From positions 1,028 through 9,446 of the forward strand of contig MHMD01000012.1 in assembly GCA_001819295.1 (NCBI GenBank): a stretch of DNA of 8,419 nucleotides. Direction: 5' to 3'. Source of the stretch: Candidatus Nealsonbacteria bacterium RIFCSPHIGHO2_02_FULL_43_13 (lineage in GTDB: Bacteria; Patescibacteriota; Minisyncoccia; Minisyncoccales; MHMH01). The position numbers and the translations under genes are program-made. The notes under the pieces were generated by a model, which made no database searches, had not been told where the DNA came from, and saw only the letters and a list, made by a program, of their open reading frames with translations. Positions 1 to 5,874 of the stretch are shown piece by piece; positions within the stretch are counted from its first letter, which is position 1, and every line of letters begins with the position of its first letter.

Positions 1-330
1 TAACCTGGCTGCGAAATTGAATGGAGTAAAATAGCTTTGCCAGAGGCGGTCAGAGGAAGAAAAAGTATTATTGGAATAAAAATAATCTATTAAAACTTCC
101 CTTAAACGCAGCAACTCGCGAAGTTTCTTTTTATTTTTACGATCATCAATGGTTAAATCCAAAAGTTCCAGCGCCCGCTCAATGGCTAAACGACTGTATT
201 CCAAATTTCCTTTTTTCCGCCAGCTGATGGCGCGTTCGACTTCGCTTCCGACATTGGCCGCCTGTTCAAAAAAAGAAAATCCTTCCCATCGTCCGTTAGC
301 CAATTCTTTATGTTGAAAGCTATTTTTCAT
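1..330 (-). CDS. Conserved all-helical protein of unknown function, C-terminus outside window
   Basis: An open frame starts at an ATG at 330 and stays open to base 1, giving 110 residues with no stop, so the gene is cut by the left edge. The protein looks soluble and almost wholly alpha-helical. Charged heptad-like segments cover about residues 20-60 (around VERAISWRKKGN) and 62-86 (around RELLRLREVLIDYF), followed by an aromatic-rich tail (WQSYFTPFNFAARL). There is no signal peptide or TM segment. From memory, proteins of this shape recur in Patescibacteria as hypotheticals of about 110-120 aa, so only a few residues are probably missing. Its start lies inside the end of the DUF5674-like gene (11-nt overlap), which implies coupled translation and a joint role. 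No Shine-Dalgarno is visible. No function can be assigned; a toxin-antitoxin or RNA-binding role is only speculation. Confidence 0.8.
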   Translation of the reverse strand, partial: MKNSFQHKELANGRWEGFSFFEQAANVGSEVERAISWRKKGNLEYSRLAIERALELLDLTIDDRKNKKKLRELLRLREVLIDYFYSNNTFSSSDRLWQSYFTPFNFAARL

Positions 331-682
331 CGTTTTTTATGACTAAATTTTCGACAATTTCTAAAATTTTCTTCCGGATTTCCGGATCGTCAACGCCCCG
401 ATTGCGATTACCAAGAAATGGCTTAAGATTAATCATTGAATCAAATTCAACAAAATTTTCCTGACCAAAATATTCGGGATAAAAATTAATCCCCCAAACA
501 TCCGCTCTTTTTGAGCCGTTTTCCGTCAACAAAACCTCTTCATCGGCATGCAATTCGCCGTCAATGGCCATAATTCCTTGTTTTATATCAACCACCGCCT
601 TAACAAGGTTGCCAAACATCTTTTTAGCCATTTCGCCGAGAGTAGAAATAGCGACCTTGTTTTCTTGAGTAACAATAATCAT
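320..682 (-). CDS. DUF5674 family protein
   Basis: This is a 120-residue soluble protein that I recognise as DUF5674-like, a family of unknown function frequent in CPR bacteria. The family-type core is a block at residues 27-49 (LVKAVVD, then GIMAIDGELHADEE), a GSKRADVWGINFYPE segment at 56-70, and a C-terminal block at 79-106 containing EFDSMIN, GNRNRGVDD and PEIRKKI. The clustered polar residues E43, H45, D47, E48, D81, N92, R93 and R95 could form an active or binding site, but this is inference. I chose the ATG at 682; the same frame extends upstream to 718, but that extension reads through tRNA-Asn. Only 9 nt separate the tRNA 3' end from this ATG, with a weak AGG 4 nt before it, so it is probably co-transcribed with the tRNA. 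The end overlaps the next gene by 11 nt. Confidence 0.85.
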   Translation of the reverse strand: MIIVTQENKVAISTLGEMAKKMFGNLVKAVVDIKQGIMAIDGELHADEEVLLTENGSKRADVWGINFYPEYFGQENFVEFDSMINLKPFLGNRNRGVDDPEIRKKILEIVENLVIKNDEK

Positions 683-691
683 AAAACCTAG

Positions 692-763
692 CTCCCCCGG
701 CAGGACTCGAACCTGCAACCTTCTCGTTAACAGCGAGCCGCTCTACCATTGAGCTACAGGGGA
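692..763 (-). tRNA. tRNA-Asn (anticodon GTT)
   Basis: A 72-nt cloverleaf folds on the minus strand. The 7-bp acceptor stem is TCCCCTG/CGGGGGA with one T-G wobble. The D arm is GCTC/GAGC, the anticodon loop is CTGTTAA (anticodon GTT, Asn), and the T arm is GCAGG/CCTGC with a TTCGAGT loop. The discriminator is G73, as expected for Asn. The anticodon stem has a G27/A43 mismatch at its top, leaving four good pairs. No CCA is encoded. It lies 37 nt downstream of rpoD and 9 nt upstream of the DUF5674-like start. Confidence 0.96.
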
Positions 764-766
764 ATG

Positions 767-781
767 TGCGCTTTTAGCGCA
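767..781. other. Small palindrome just upstream of tRNA-Asn
   Basis: TGCGCT-TTT-AGCGCA is a perfect 6-bp inverted repeat with a 3-nt centre, 3 nt upstream of the tRNA-Asn 5' end. No T-tract follows on either strand, so it is not an ordinary intrinsic terminator. It could be an operator-like site or a hairpin that guides 5' processing of the tRNA precursor. Chance occurrence cannot be excluded at this length. Confidence 0.35.
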
Positions 782-791
782 TTATTAATAT

Positions 792-807
792 ATACTATTT
801 TTAGTAT
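792..807. other. AT-rich palindrome over the rpoD stop codon
   Basis: ATACTA-TTTT-TAGTAT is a perfect 6-bp inverted repeat that includes the rpoD TAA at 801-803. As RNA it would be a weak AT-only hairpin without a following U-tract, so termination here is doubtful. On the minus strand the following TAGTATATATTAAT also resembles -10 elements and could supply a promoter for tRNA-Asn, but no clear -35 is visible. Confidence 0.3.
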
Positions 808-2018
808 CCTTTCAACTTCTTCAAAGAGCCGTGCTCTCTGATTCTATCCAGGGCTTTCGCCTCAATTTGGCGGATTCTTTCTCTGGTTACGCCAAACGCC
901 TCCCCCACTTCTTCCAAAGTATGAGTAATGCCGTCGTCCAAGCCGAACCTCATGCCTAAAATTTTCTGCTCTCGAGCCGTCAAATCAACCAAAATATCGT
1001 GTAATCTTTCTTTAAGCAGGGTTCTCGCTGCTTCCACCGAGGGAGCTACCACTTTTTCGTCTTCAATAAATTCAGCTAAAACGCTGTCCTCCTCGTCTTC
1101 GCCAACCGGCGTCTCTAAAGACACGGTTTCTTGAGAAATCTTCTGGATATGATGGACTTTAGCCACATCAATGCCCATTTCAGAAGCAATTTCCTCGGGC
1201 AACGGCTCTCGGCCCAAGTCCTGCAGCAATCTGCGCCTAATCTGGGTATATTTGGAAATAGTTTCCACCATATGAACCGGAATCCTAATGGTTCTGGCCT
1301 GATCAGCGAGGGCGCGCGTTATTGCCTGGCGTATCCACCACGTAGCATAGGTAGAAAACTTATAGCCCCTTCGCCAATCAAATTTTTCGACAGCCCGGAA
1401 AAGCCCAAGATTCCCTTCTTGGATTAAATCAAGCAATGTTAAATTGGGAGACCTGCCGATATATTTTTTCGCAATGGAAACAACCAGTCTTAAATTAGCC
1501 CGGGCTAAAGATTTCTTTGCCTCTTCGTCGCCTTTTTCAATGCGTTTAGCAAATTCTTTCTCTTCATCGGCGCTCAAAAAAGAAACGCGGCCGATCTCCT
1601 TCAAATACATCTGCACCGGATCCAATCCTCCCTCTGAAGTTATTTTAATTTCTTCTTTTTCTTTGTCCGACTTTTCTTTAAGTTCCAAAAGCTCCCTGGA
1701 CTCTTTGGCCTCAATCCCCCGCCTTTCCAACTCTTCGTAAAGCGTGTCGAGCCCCTTCATGTCTTTTTCGATATCCGGGAAGGTATTTAAAATTTCCGAG
1801 TAAGTGATAAAACCGCGGTTTTCGCCGCGCCTTACCAGCTCTGCCATCTTTTCCGGAGTAACAATTTTGCTTTTTTGGGTTTTAACACCAGAAGCCTTTG
1901 TTCGCCTTGCTGCAGATTTAACGAAAGTGGGTCTCCTCCTAATCTTCTTTTTTATTATTTTTTTTGCCTTTCTTTTGGCCGGCTTCTTTTTTAATTTGCT
2001 CTTTTTCTTTTTAACCAT
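801..2018 (-). CDS. rpoD: RNA polymerase primary sigma factor (sigma-70/SigA)
   Basis: This 405-residue protein is the principal sigma factor, which directs RNA polymerase to housekeeping promoters. A region 1.1-like segment lies at about residues 53-115. Region 1.2 starts near [12 protein letters not shown] (133). Region 2 at about 172-250 contains [34 protein letters not shown] and the -10 recognition stretch [15 protein letters not shown]. Region 3 spans about 250-325. Region 4 at about 337-400 ends in the -35 helix-turn-helix [18 protein letters not shown]. Unusually, residues 1-30 hold 19 Lys/Arg, a basic N-terminal tail where other primary sigmas are neutral or acidic. The start lies 2 nt after the dnaG stop, so the two are co-transcribed as in the classic macromolecular synthesis operon. 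There is no Shine-Dalgarno, so translation is probably coupled to dnaG. The identification is certain; the exact start is likely. Confidence 0.98.
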   Translation of the reverse strand: MVKKKKSKLKKKPAKRKAKKIIKKKIRRRPTFVKSAARRTKASGVKTQKSKIVTPEKMAELVRRGENRGFITYSEILNTFPDIEKDMKGLDTLYEELERRGIEAKESRELLELKEKSDKEKEEIKITSEGGLDPVQMYLKEIGRVSFLSADEEKEFAKRIEKGDEEAKKSLARANLRLVVSIAKKYIGRSPNLTLLDLIQEGNLGLFRAVEKFDWRRGYKFSTYATWWIRQAITRALADQARTIRIPVHMVETISKYTQIRRRLLQDLGREPLPEEIASEMGIDVAKVHHIQKISQETVSLETPVGEDEEDSVLAEFIEDEKVVAPSVEAARTLLKERLHDILVDLTAREQKILGMRFGLDDGITHTLEEVGEAFGVTRERIRQIEAKALDRIREHGSLKKLKGY

Positions 2019-2020
2019 AT

Positions 2021-3757
2021 TTAATCCAGTAACTTGTTAGCTAATTTATTAAATTCACGCGTCAGATTATTAACTCTTTCCAACTCTTTTTCCAATTCGG
2101 CCTTTTTGATCTCCTGCGAAATCCCGTCAAGCTTATTTTTCGTTTCCATTTTTTCTATCTCTCTCAAGCTTAATTTTACCTCAGCCGAACAGTCAACGCT
2201 CTCGCCTTCGACTTCGCCTCTTAAAAAAAGATAGTTGACGAATTCGTCTGACTGGGGAAGGGTTTTTTGCTGCTTTAAATCAACAAAAATAGTTTGAATC
2301 TTCGGATCAAAATACGGCAAAAAGTCATCGGTAATTAATTCAAGCGTGCTTATCGGATTCCTTAAAACCAAAGAGGCGGTTCTTTCCTCCAAAAGCTGTT
2401 TGCGAGTCATAACTTTCGGCGCAATCGGCGCTTCTTCGTCTAAAAACGGGGCGGCCAAAGGAACGCCGCTAATATTTTTTAATTCCTCTTCCACTATTTC
2501 CTCCTTAACCTGTAATTTTCGGGCTAACTCCTGCGTCCAATGGGCACGTTCTATGGCATTGGGAATTATTTTCAGCACCGGTAAAAGCACTTTAGAAATT
2601 TCTCTTTTCCCTTCGGGAGTTTTCGCGTCAAAATGACCGAAGGCCGATTCGAAATAAAACTGTAAAATAGACTTCGCTCCTTCAATCATGCGCATCCAGT
2701 TCTCCGGGTTTTCGACGACAATATCAGCCGGATCCTTGCCGCCCGCCATTGTCACCACTTTAATATTAAAACCCTGTGCCTGGGCAAGCTCAATGCCACG
2801 CTTCGTCGCCGAATCGCCGGCGATATCCATATCAAAAGCGCTTAATAAATTATTGGAATAGCGTTTTAAAATTTTAAGCTGTAAATTAGTTAAGGCTGTG
2901 CCCGAGGTTGCCACCACATTTTCCACGCCCGCCTGAAAAGACATAATCGCGTCCATATATCCTTCAACCATAATACAAGCGTCCTTTTTCCTGATTTCTA
3001 CTTTAGCCTTATCTAAGCCGTAAAGCGTGCGGCTTTTATCATAAAGCAAAGTTTGAGGAGTATTGACGTATTTCGCGATATTTTCTTTGTCTTTTTCTTT
3101 GAAAATCCGGCCGCCAAAACCAATAACTTGAGAATTGAAATCAAAAACCGGAAAAATGATTCTGCCTCGGAATCTATCGTAAAAAGAACCCTTTTCCGAA
3201 GTCAAGCCCAGTCCCGCTTTTTCAATCTCGCTTTTTTGATAGTTTCTCGAGGCCAAAAAGTCTGACAAGCCTTGCCAAACATCGGGCGCATAGCCCAATC
3301 GCCACTTTTCAATTGATTCTGGTTTTAACCCTCTTTTTAAAAGATACTGTTTCGCTTCTTTACCGACAGCGCTCGCCTCTAATTGCTTCTCAAAAAAACG
3401 GCAGGTTAACTCGCAAATTTCAAGAAGCCTGTTTCTTTCGGTTTGGAAATGCGCTGCCTCCGCCGTGGCGTATTTTCTCAATTCCACGCCCGCCTTCTGG
3501 GCTAAAATCCGCAAGGCATCGCCGAATTCCACGCCCTCAATCTGCATCACAAACTTGAAGATGTCCCCGCCGGCCGAACATCCGAAACAATGCCAGATTT
3601 GGCGAGCGGGCGAAACAAATAACGACGGTTTCTTTTCAGAATGAAAAGGGCAGACGGCCCGAAGATTGGCTCCGGTTTTCTGGAGTTTAATGTAACTACC
3701 TATCACCTCGACGATGTCGAGCCGGTTTTTTATCTCTTCAATGGGAGAACTGAACAT
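2021..3757 (-). CDS. dnaG: DNA primase DnaG
   Basis: This 578-residue bacterial primase makes RNA primers for replication at the fork, working with the DnaB helicase. The N-terminal CHC2 zinc ribbon has ligands C36, H39, C57 and C60 (CPFH and CFGC). The RNA polymerase core includes [12 protein letters not shown] (196-207) and IGFGGR. The TOPRIM motifs are EGYMDA with E265 and [11 protein letters not shown] with D309 and D311, the catalytic metal ligands. The KDPAD motif is at 341-345. Residues 445-578 match the helical C-terminal domain that contacts DnaB in the family, ending in a charged probable coiled coil. Length is normal. The ATG at 3757 fits the family start ([15 protein letters not shown]). 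No ribosome binding site lies at normal distance; the nearest GGGGGAGG is about 22 nt upstream and buried in the 3' arm of a strong hairpin. rpoD follows after 2 nt. Confidence 0.98.
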   Translation of the reverse strand: MFSSPIEEIKNRLDIVEVIGSYIKLQKTGANLRAVCPFHSEKKPSLFVSPARQIWHCFGCSAGGDIFKFVMQIEGVEFGDALRILAQKAGVELRKYATAEAAHFQTERNRLLEICELTCRFFEKQLEASAVGKEAKQYLLKRGLKPESIEKWRLGYAPDVWQGLSDFLASRNYQKSEIEKAGLGLTSEKGSFYDRFRGRIIFPVFDFNSQVIGFGGRIFKEKDKENIAKYVNTPQTLLYDKSRTLYGLDKAKVEIRKKDACIMVEGYMDAIMSFQAGVENVVATSGTALTNLQLKILKRYSNNLLSAFDMDIAGDSATKRGIELAQAQGFNIKVVTMAGGKDPADIVVENPENWMRMIEGAKSILQFYFESAFGHFDAKTPEGKREISKVLLPVLKIIPNAIERAHWTQELARKLQVKEEIVEEELKNISGVPLAAPFLDEEAPIAPKVMTRKQLLEERTASLVLRNPISTLELITDDFLPYFDPKIQTIFVDLKQQKTLPQSDEFVNYLFLRGEVEGESVDCSAEVKLSLREIEKMETKNKLDGISQEIKKAELEKELERVNNLTREFNKLANKLLD

Positions 3758-3768
3758 AAACCGATGTC

Positions 3769-3812
3769 GGGAGGTCGGACCTCCCCCTTAATTTTGGGGG
3801 AGGTCCGACCTC
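3769..3812. repeat. Compound palindrome: 17-bp perfect inverted repeat upstream of dnaG
   Basis: GAGGTCGGACCTCCCCC at 3771-3787 and its exact reverse complement at 3796-3812 flank an 8-nt AT-rich loop. Each arm is itself palindromic: 3769-3785 is GGGAGGTC-G-GACCTCCC (8-bp arms), and the right arm contains GAGGTC-C-GACCTC. The element therefore carries four GAGGTC/GACCTC half-sites and can fold as one long hairpin or two short ones. The hairpin base is 13 nt before the dnaG ATG. A further short palindrome, CCGA-TG-TCGG (3761-3770), fills most of that gap. No T-tract follows on either strand, so it is not a standard terminator. It is G+C-rich beside its surroundings and resembles REP-like dispersed elements, an inference that needs a genome-wide copy count. 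Confidence 0.9.
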
Positions 3813-3826
3813 AATCATTTTAATCG

Positions 3827-4021
3827 TTATTGTTTCTTCGGTTTACTGAAGTAAAAAATATAAACGATTTCCAGAAGTGCCATGGTGTTCACCACCAACA
3901 GGGCGATAAACCATTTTTTATGGCTATTTCTCGCCGCTCGCCACAAGGCTACGCCCTTCCAGGGCAAAACCCAAAGCAATAATAAAAATATCCAATTACT
4001 GTTTAAAAGTGATTCTAACAT
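3827..4021 (-). CDS. DUF5652 family small membrane protein
   Basis: This 64-residue protein has two hydrophobic helices, at about residues 9-29 (IFLLLLWVLPWKGVALW) and 37-58 (WFIALLVVNTMALLEIVYIFYF). They are joined by a short basic loop (RAARNSHKK) and followed by a basic tail, KPKKQ. The LPWKGVALWRAARN pattern and the second helix match what I recall of DUF5652, a small two-TM family common in CPR genomes with no known function. By the positive-inside rule the loop is probably cytoplasmic. It is the first gene of the unit that continues into dnaG and rpoD, in the place rpsU holds in many bacteria. A candidate promoter abuts its ATG, so its mRNA may be leaderless. Confidence 0.85.
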   Translation of the reverse strand: MLESLLNSNWIFLLLLWVLPWKGVALWRAARNSHKKWFIALLVVNTMALLEIVYIFYFSKPKKQ

Positions 4022-4027
4022 ATTTTT

Positions 4028-4056
4028 ATTCTACCTGTTTTTAATGATTTTATCCA
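4028..4056 (-). promoter_or_regulatory. Candidate sigma-70 promoter for DUF5652-dnaG-rpoD, possibly leaderless
   Basis: On the minus strand, TGGATA (4051-4056, 4/6 match to TTGACA) is followed after exactly 17 nt by TAGAAT (4028-4033, 5/6 match to TATAAT). The -10 ends 6 nt before the ATG at 4021, so transcription would start at or next to the start codon. The match was made by eye in an AT-rich gap, so confidence is moderate at best. Confidence 0.4.
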
Positions 4057-4057
4057 C

Positions 4058-4084
4058 CATCAGCGGGATCGTTTCTCGCTGATG
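4058..4084. other. Hairpin between the nucleotide-sanitation and dnaG units
   Basis: CATCAGCG (4058-4065) and CGCTGATG (4077-4084) form a perfect 8-bp stem with an 11-nt loop, 7 nt beyond the stop of the deoxyribosyltransferase-like gene and directly upstream of the candidate -35. No U-run follows on the minus strand, so it is at most a non-canonical terminator. It may instead stabilise the upstream mRNA 3' end or serve as an operator. Confidence 0.5.
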
Positions 4085-4091
4085 ATACTTA

Positions 4092-4535
4092 TTAAATTAT
4101 TTTAGTTAAGTCTCCGTTAATAACGACTGGCTTTAGCCCCAGGATTTCTTCCTTATAAGATATTTCCGGAATAGAATTTAGAAGATAAATCTTCTTATCC
4201 AGGAAAAGAGCGAGGCCCGCTTCCATTAAAGTATTGCCGCCAACGTAGCCCTGAATATTGTTTTTTGCGTAATTCAAAACCAGGATCGCGTCCGACCAGG
4301 CAACCTTGTCGAAATGCTTTTTCATCGCCATTTCTTTCCTATCCCAAACCCAGCCTTCATTGTCCGAACTCGTTTTCCTAATTGCGTAATATTGCGACGC
4401 TGAAATCGTATTGCCGTCGCCGTCTTCGAATTGAGACGGCGGCAATTTCACCTCATGGCCCAGTTTTTCCAACTGTTCTTTAACTTCTTCCATTTCCTTG
4501 TAAAAAGCGATGCTTCCGCAAATTGTAATTTTCAT
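4092..4535 (-). CDS. Nucleoside 2-deoxyribosyltransferase-like protein
   Basis: This 147-residue soluble protein has a Rossmann-like pattern typical of the nucleoside 2-deoxyribosyltransferase/DNPH1 fold, whose members transfer or hydrolyse the N-glycosidic bond of deoxynucleosides or their monophosphates. The N-terminal strand MKITICGSI (1-9) is the nucleotide-binding start. WSDAILVLNY (80-89) is the second core strand with its acidic residue. GYVGGNTLMEAGLAL (96-110) matches the GT-x-x-E-x-G signature, making E105 the probable catalytic nucleophile. Residues 33-75 form a longer polar insert than in compact family members, so the substrate may differ. The start ATG overlaps the Maf stop (ATGA), implying translational coupling, and a GGAGG lies 13 nt upstream. 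Next to Maf and MazG-like genes it fits nucleotide-pool clean-up. The fold is fairly sure; the reaction is inferred. Confidence 0.7.
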   Translation of the reverse strand: MKITICGSIAFYKEMEEVKEQLEKLGHEVKLPPSQFEDGDGNTISASQYYAIRKTSSDNEGWVWDRKEMAMKKHFDKVAWSDAILVLNYAKNNIQGYVGGNTLMEAGLALFLDKKIYLLNSIPEISYKEEILGLKPVVINGDLTKII

Positions 4536-5113
4536 AATTTGTAACCGACCTCCAAAAGCATTTCCGGTATGACTTCAAGAGGTATGCCCCTTAAAACATT
4601 ATTATAACTGCCGGCTAATTTTGCGATAAACGATGAACTGACTTTTTCCAGCGGATTAAAACCAAGGGCGTAGGTATTATGGCGCGGATCTTGTTCGAGA
4701 TACTGATTGATTTCCTCCTCGGACAGTTCCCTCATTAATAATTCCGATTTAACTATTTTAGACGTCGTCGCTTGGGTTGACGTATTGATTATATGAATGC
4801 CCGTATAAAATTCGAACTTATTGCCCGACAAATTCTTTAACCTTTTGAATGCTTCCTGTTTCGATTCGGGCTTTTCTAAAATTTTACCGTTAAAGCAGCC
4901 GATTGAATCCATGCCGATCACGATGGCGTCTGAATGGTTTTTAGCTACCGCCTCGGCTTTGAGCCCGGAGAGCATCTTCACCAGTTCCTCGGGATCTTTC
5001 CTCTCCGCCCGGGACTCATCAACCTCGCTGCCTTCTGCAATAAAATCTATCCCTAAAAATTTAAACGCCTCGATGCGATAGGGAGAAGTGGTGGCTAAGA
5101 TTATTTTAGTCAC
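4532..5113 (-). CDS. maf: Maf family nucleotide pyrophosphatase
   Basis: Maf proteins hydrolyse non-canonical or modified nucleoside triphosphates such as dTTP/UTP analogues to monophosphates, keeping them out of DNA and RNA. I take the GTG at 5113 as start (193 aa), because TKIILATTSPYR then sits at the N-terminus as in the family. A TTG at 5137 would add 8 residues and overlap the upstream gene by 20 nt. Family motifs are SPYR (10-13), EVDES (30-34), GMDS with D69 as likely catalytic base, GKILEKP (76-82), YTG (103-105) and GSYNNVLRGIPLE (168-180). Several positions deviate from the best-known consensus (SPRR to SPYR, GADT to GMDS), so substrate preference cannot be read off. The gap to the MazG-like stop is 4 nt, and the end overlaps the following ATG by 4 nt. 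Confidence 0.9.
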   Translation of the reverse strand: MTKIILATTSPYRIEAFKFLGIDFIAEGSEVDESRAERKDPEELVKMLSGLKAEAVAKNHSDAIVIGMDSIGCFNGKILEKPESKQEAFKRLKNLSGNKFEFYTGIHIINTSTQATTSKIVKSELLMRELSEEEINQYLEQDPRHNTYALGFNPLEKVSSSFIAKLAGSYNNVLRGIPLEVIPEMLLEVGYKL

Positions 5114-5117
5114 AGTT

Positions 5118-5468
5118 TTATTTTTCGTTCCAATCAACGCCGTTTCTTTTGGCGTGCTGCTCGGTAAATCCCTGCGGATATCTTTTCTTAAGCTTTTCGA
5201 TGTTTTCTCCCAAAACTTCGTCGAAATCCCAGCCGAAATAATTGCAGATCATCGCCATATACCACATGGTGTCCCCGATATTTTCCCTGATGCCGGCGGT
5301 TTGATCGTTTTTGTGAGAAAATGTCTTCTTAATGCAACCGGCCACATCCCCCGCCTCTCCCGCGATACCCAAGCCCCAGGTTAAAATCTCTTTTTCTTTG
5401 TCGTCAAACTTTTGAGAAGTATTTTTGCAAAGCTCCTGATATTCTTTGAGATTATTTATCTTTTCCAT
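5118..5468 (-). CDS. MazG-like nucleotide pyrophosphohydrolase
   Basis: This is a 116-residue single-domain member of the all-alpha NTP pyrophosphohydrolase superfamily, which removes pyrophosphate from (d)NTPs. The metal-binding helices are visible: GLGIAGEAGDVAGCIKKTF (32-50), with E38 and D41, and ENIGDTMWYMAMIC (62-75), with E62 and D66. The C-terminal NIEKLKKRYPQGF is also typical. The first Glu of the EExxE motif is Gly here (GEAGD), a variation I recall from small MazG-like proteins. Length suits a standalone MazG-like enzyme rather than the two-domain MazG. It lies 4 nt downstream of the ACT-domain gene and 4 nt before maf, consistent with one operon. No Shine-Dalgarno precedes the ATG. 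Confidence 0.88.
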   Translation of the reverse strand: MEKINNLKEYQELCKNTSQKFDDKEKEILTWGLGIAGEAGDVAGCIKKTFSHKNDQTAGIRENIGDTMWYMAMICNYFGWDFDEVLGENIEKLKKRYPQGFTEQHAKRNGVDWNEK

Positions 5469-5472
5469 GGAT

Positions 5473-5859
5473 TTATTGTCGAATCTCGCAAAATTCGCTT
5501 AAAACCTTAACGGCCTTCTCTAAATTTTTATCTTCCACCAAGACGTAGTTGGTTTCGTAGGTCGAAACGTTGAAAATGCTGATACCGGCCTCGGCTAATG
5601 GTTGAGCTAAAGCGGCAATGACGCCAACCGACTCTAGGCCGAGATCGCCTTCGAGTTTAAAGGCTCGCCAATCCCTCTCTGCCAAAACCCCTCCCGGAAT
5701 TTCCTCTTGAGGGCAGACAATTGATAATTCGGTTTTCGTCCGAGTGATGGAACAAAAATTAATATCTTGCGCCCACTCGGGAATAGGACCTTTTTCGGCA
5801 AAGCGACAAATGCCTAATTTTTCCGACAGAATGGAAAGAACGAATTTCATTTTTACCAT
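5473..5859 (-). CDS. ACT domain-containing protein
   Basis: This 128-residue soluble protein resembles the COG3603/ACT_7 type of small regulatory protein. The N-terminal half (about 4-60) has the first ACT-like unit, with FVLSILSEKLGICRF and later ELSIVCPQEEIP. The second half (about 65-125) is a clear ACT domain: GLESVGVIAALAQPLAEAGISIF, then NVSTYETNYVLVEDKNLEKAVKVL. ACT domains bind small ligands, often amino acids, and regulate partner proteins; no catalytic domain is attached here. An alternative ATG at 5850 would drop three residues. It follows the FBP aldolase/phosphatase by 15 nt and precedes the MazG-like gene by 4 nt, so it may belong to either group. The ligand is unknown. Confidence 0.85.
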   Translation of the reverse strand: MVKMKFVLSILSEKLGICRFAEKGPIPEWAQDINFCSITRTKTELSIVCPQEEIPGGVLAERDWRAFKLEGDLGLESVGVIAALAQPLAEAGISIFNVSTYETNYVLVEDKNLEKAVKVLSEFCEIRQ

Positions 5860-5874
5860 AAATTTATGTATTTT

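Noticed and set aside
683..718. Upstream in-frame extension of the DUF5674-like protein.
   Set aside because: The extra 12 residues are encoded by the T arm and 3' part of tRNA-Asn; the family N-terminus fits the ATG at 682.
3771..3812. Intrinsic transcription terminator.
   Set aside because: The stem is strong, but neither strand has a U-tract after it, and the dnaG gene begins at once on the transcribed strand.
3641..3823. A 60-residue plus-strand open frame running through the dnaG start and the palindrome.
   Set aside because: Its sequence is explained by the antisense of dnaG plus translation of the inverted repeat; there is no family resemblance or start signal.
4545..4553. A further CCGACCTCC copy of the palindrome motif, at the end of maf.
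   Set aside because: It lacks the second half-site and simply encodes part of the conserved Maf C-terminus (EVGYKL); most likely chance.
5114..5137. TTG start giving Maf eight more residues.
   Set aside because: Maf proteins normally start right before the KIILA-x-x-SP strand; the GTG at 5113 does this and avoids a 20-nt overlap. The choice remains uncertain.
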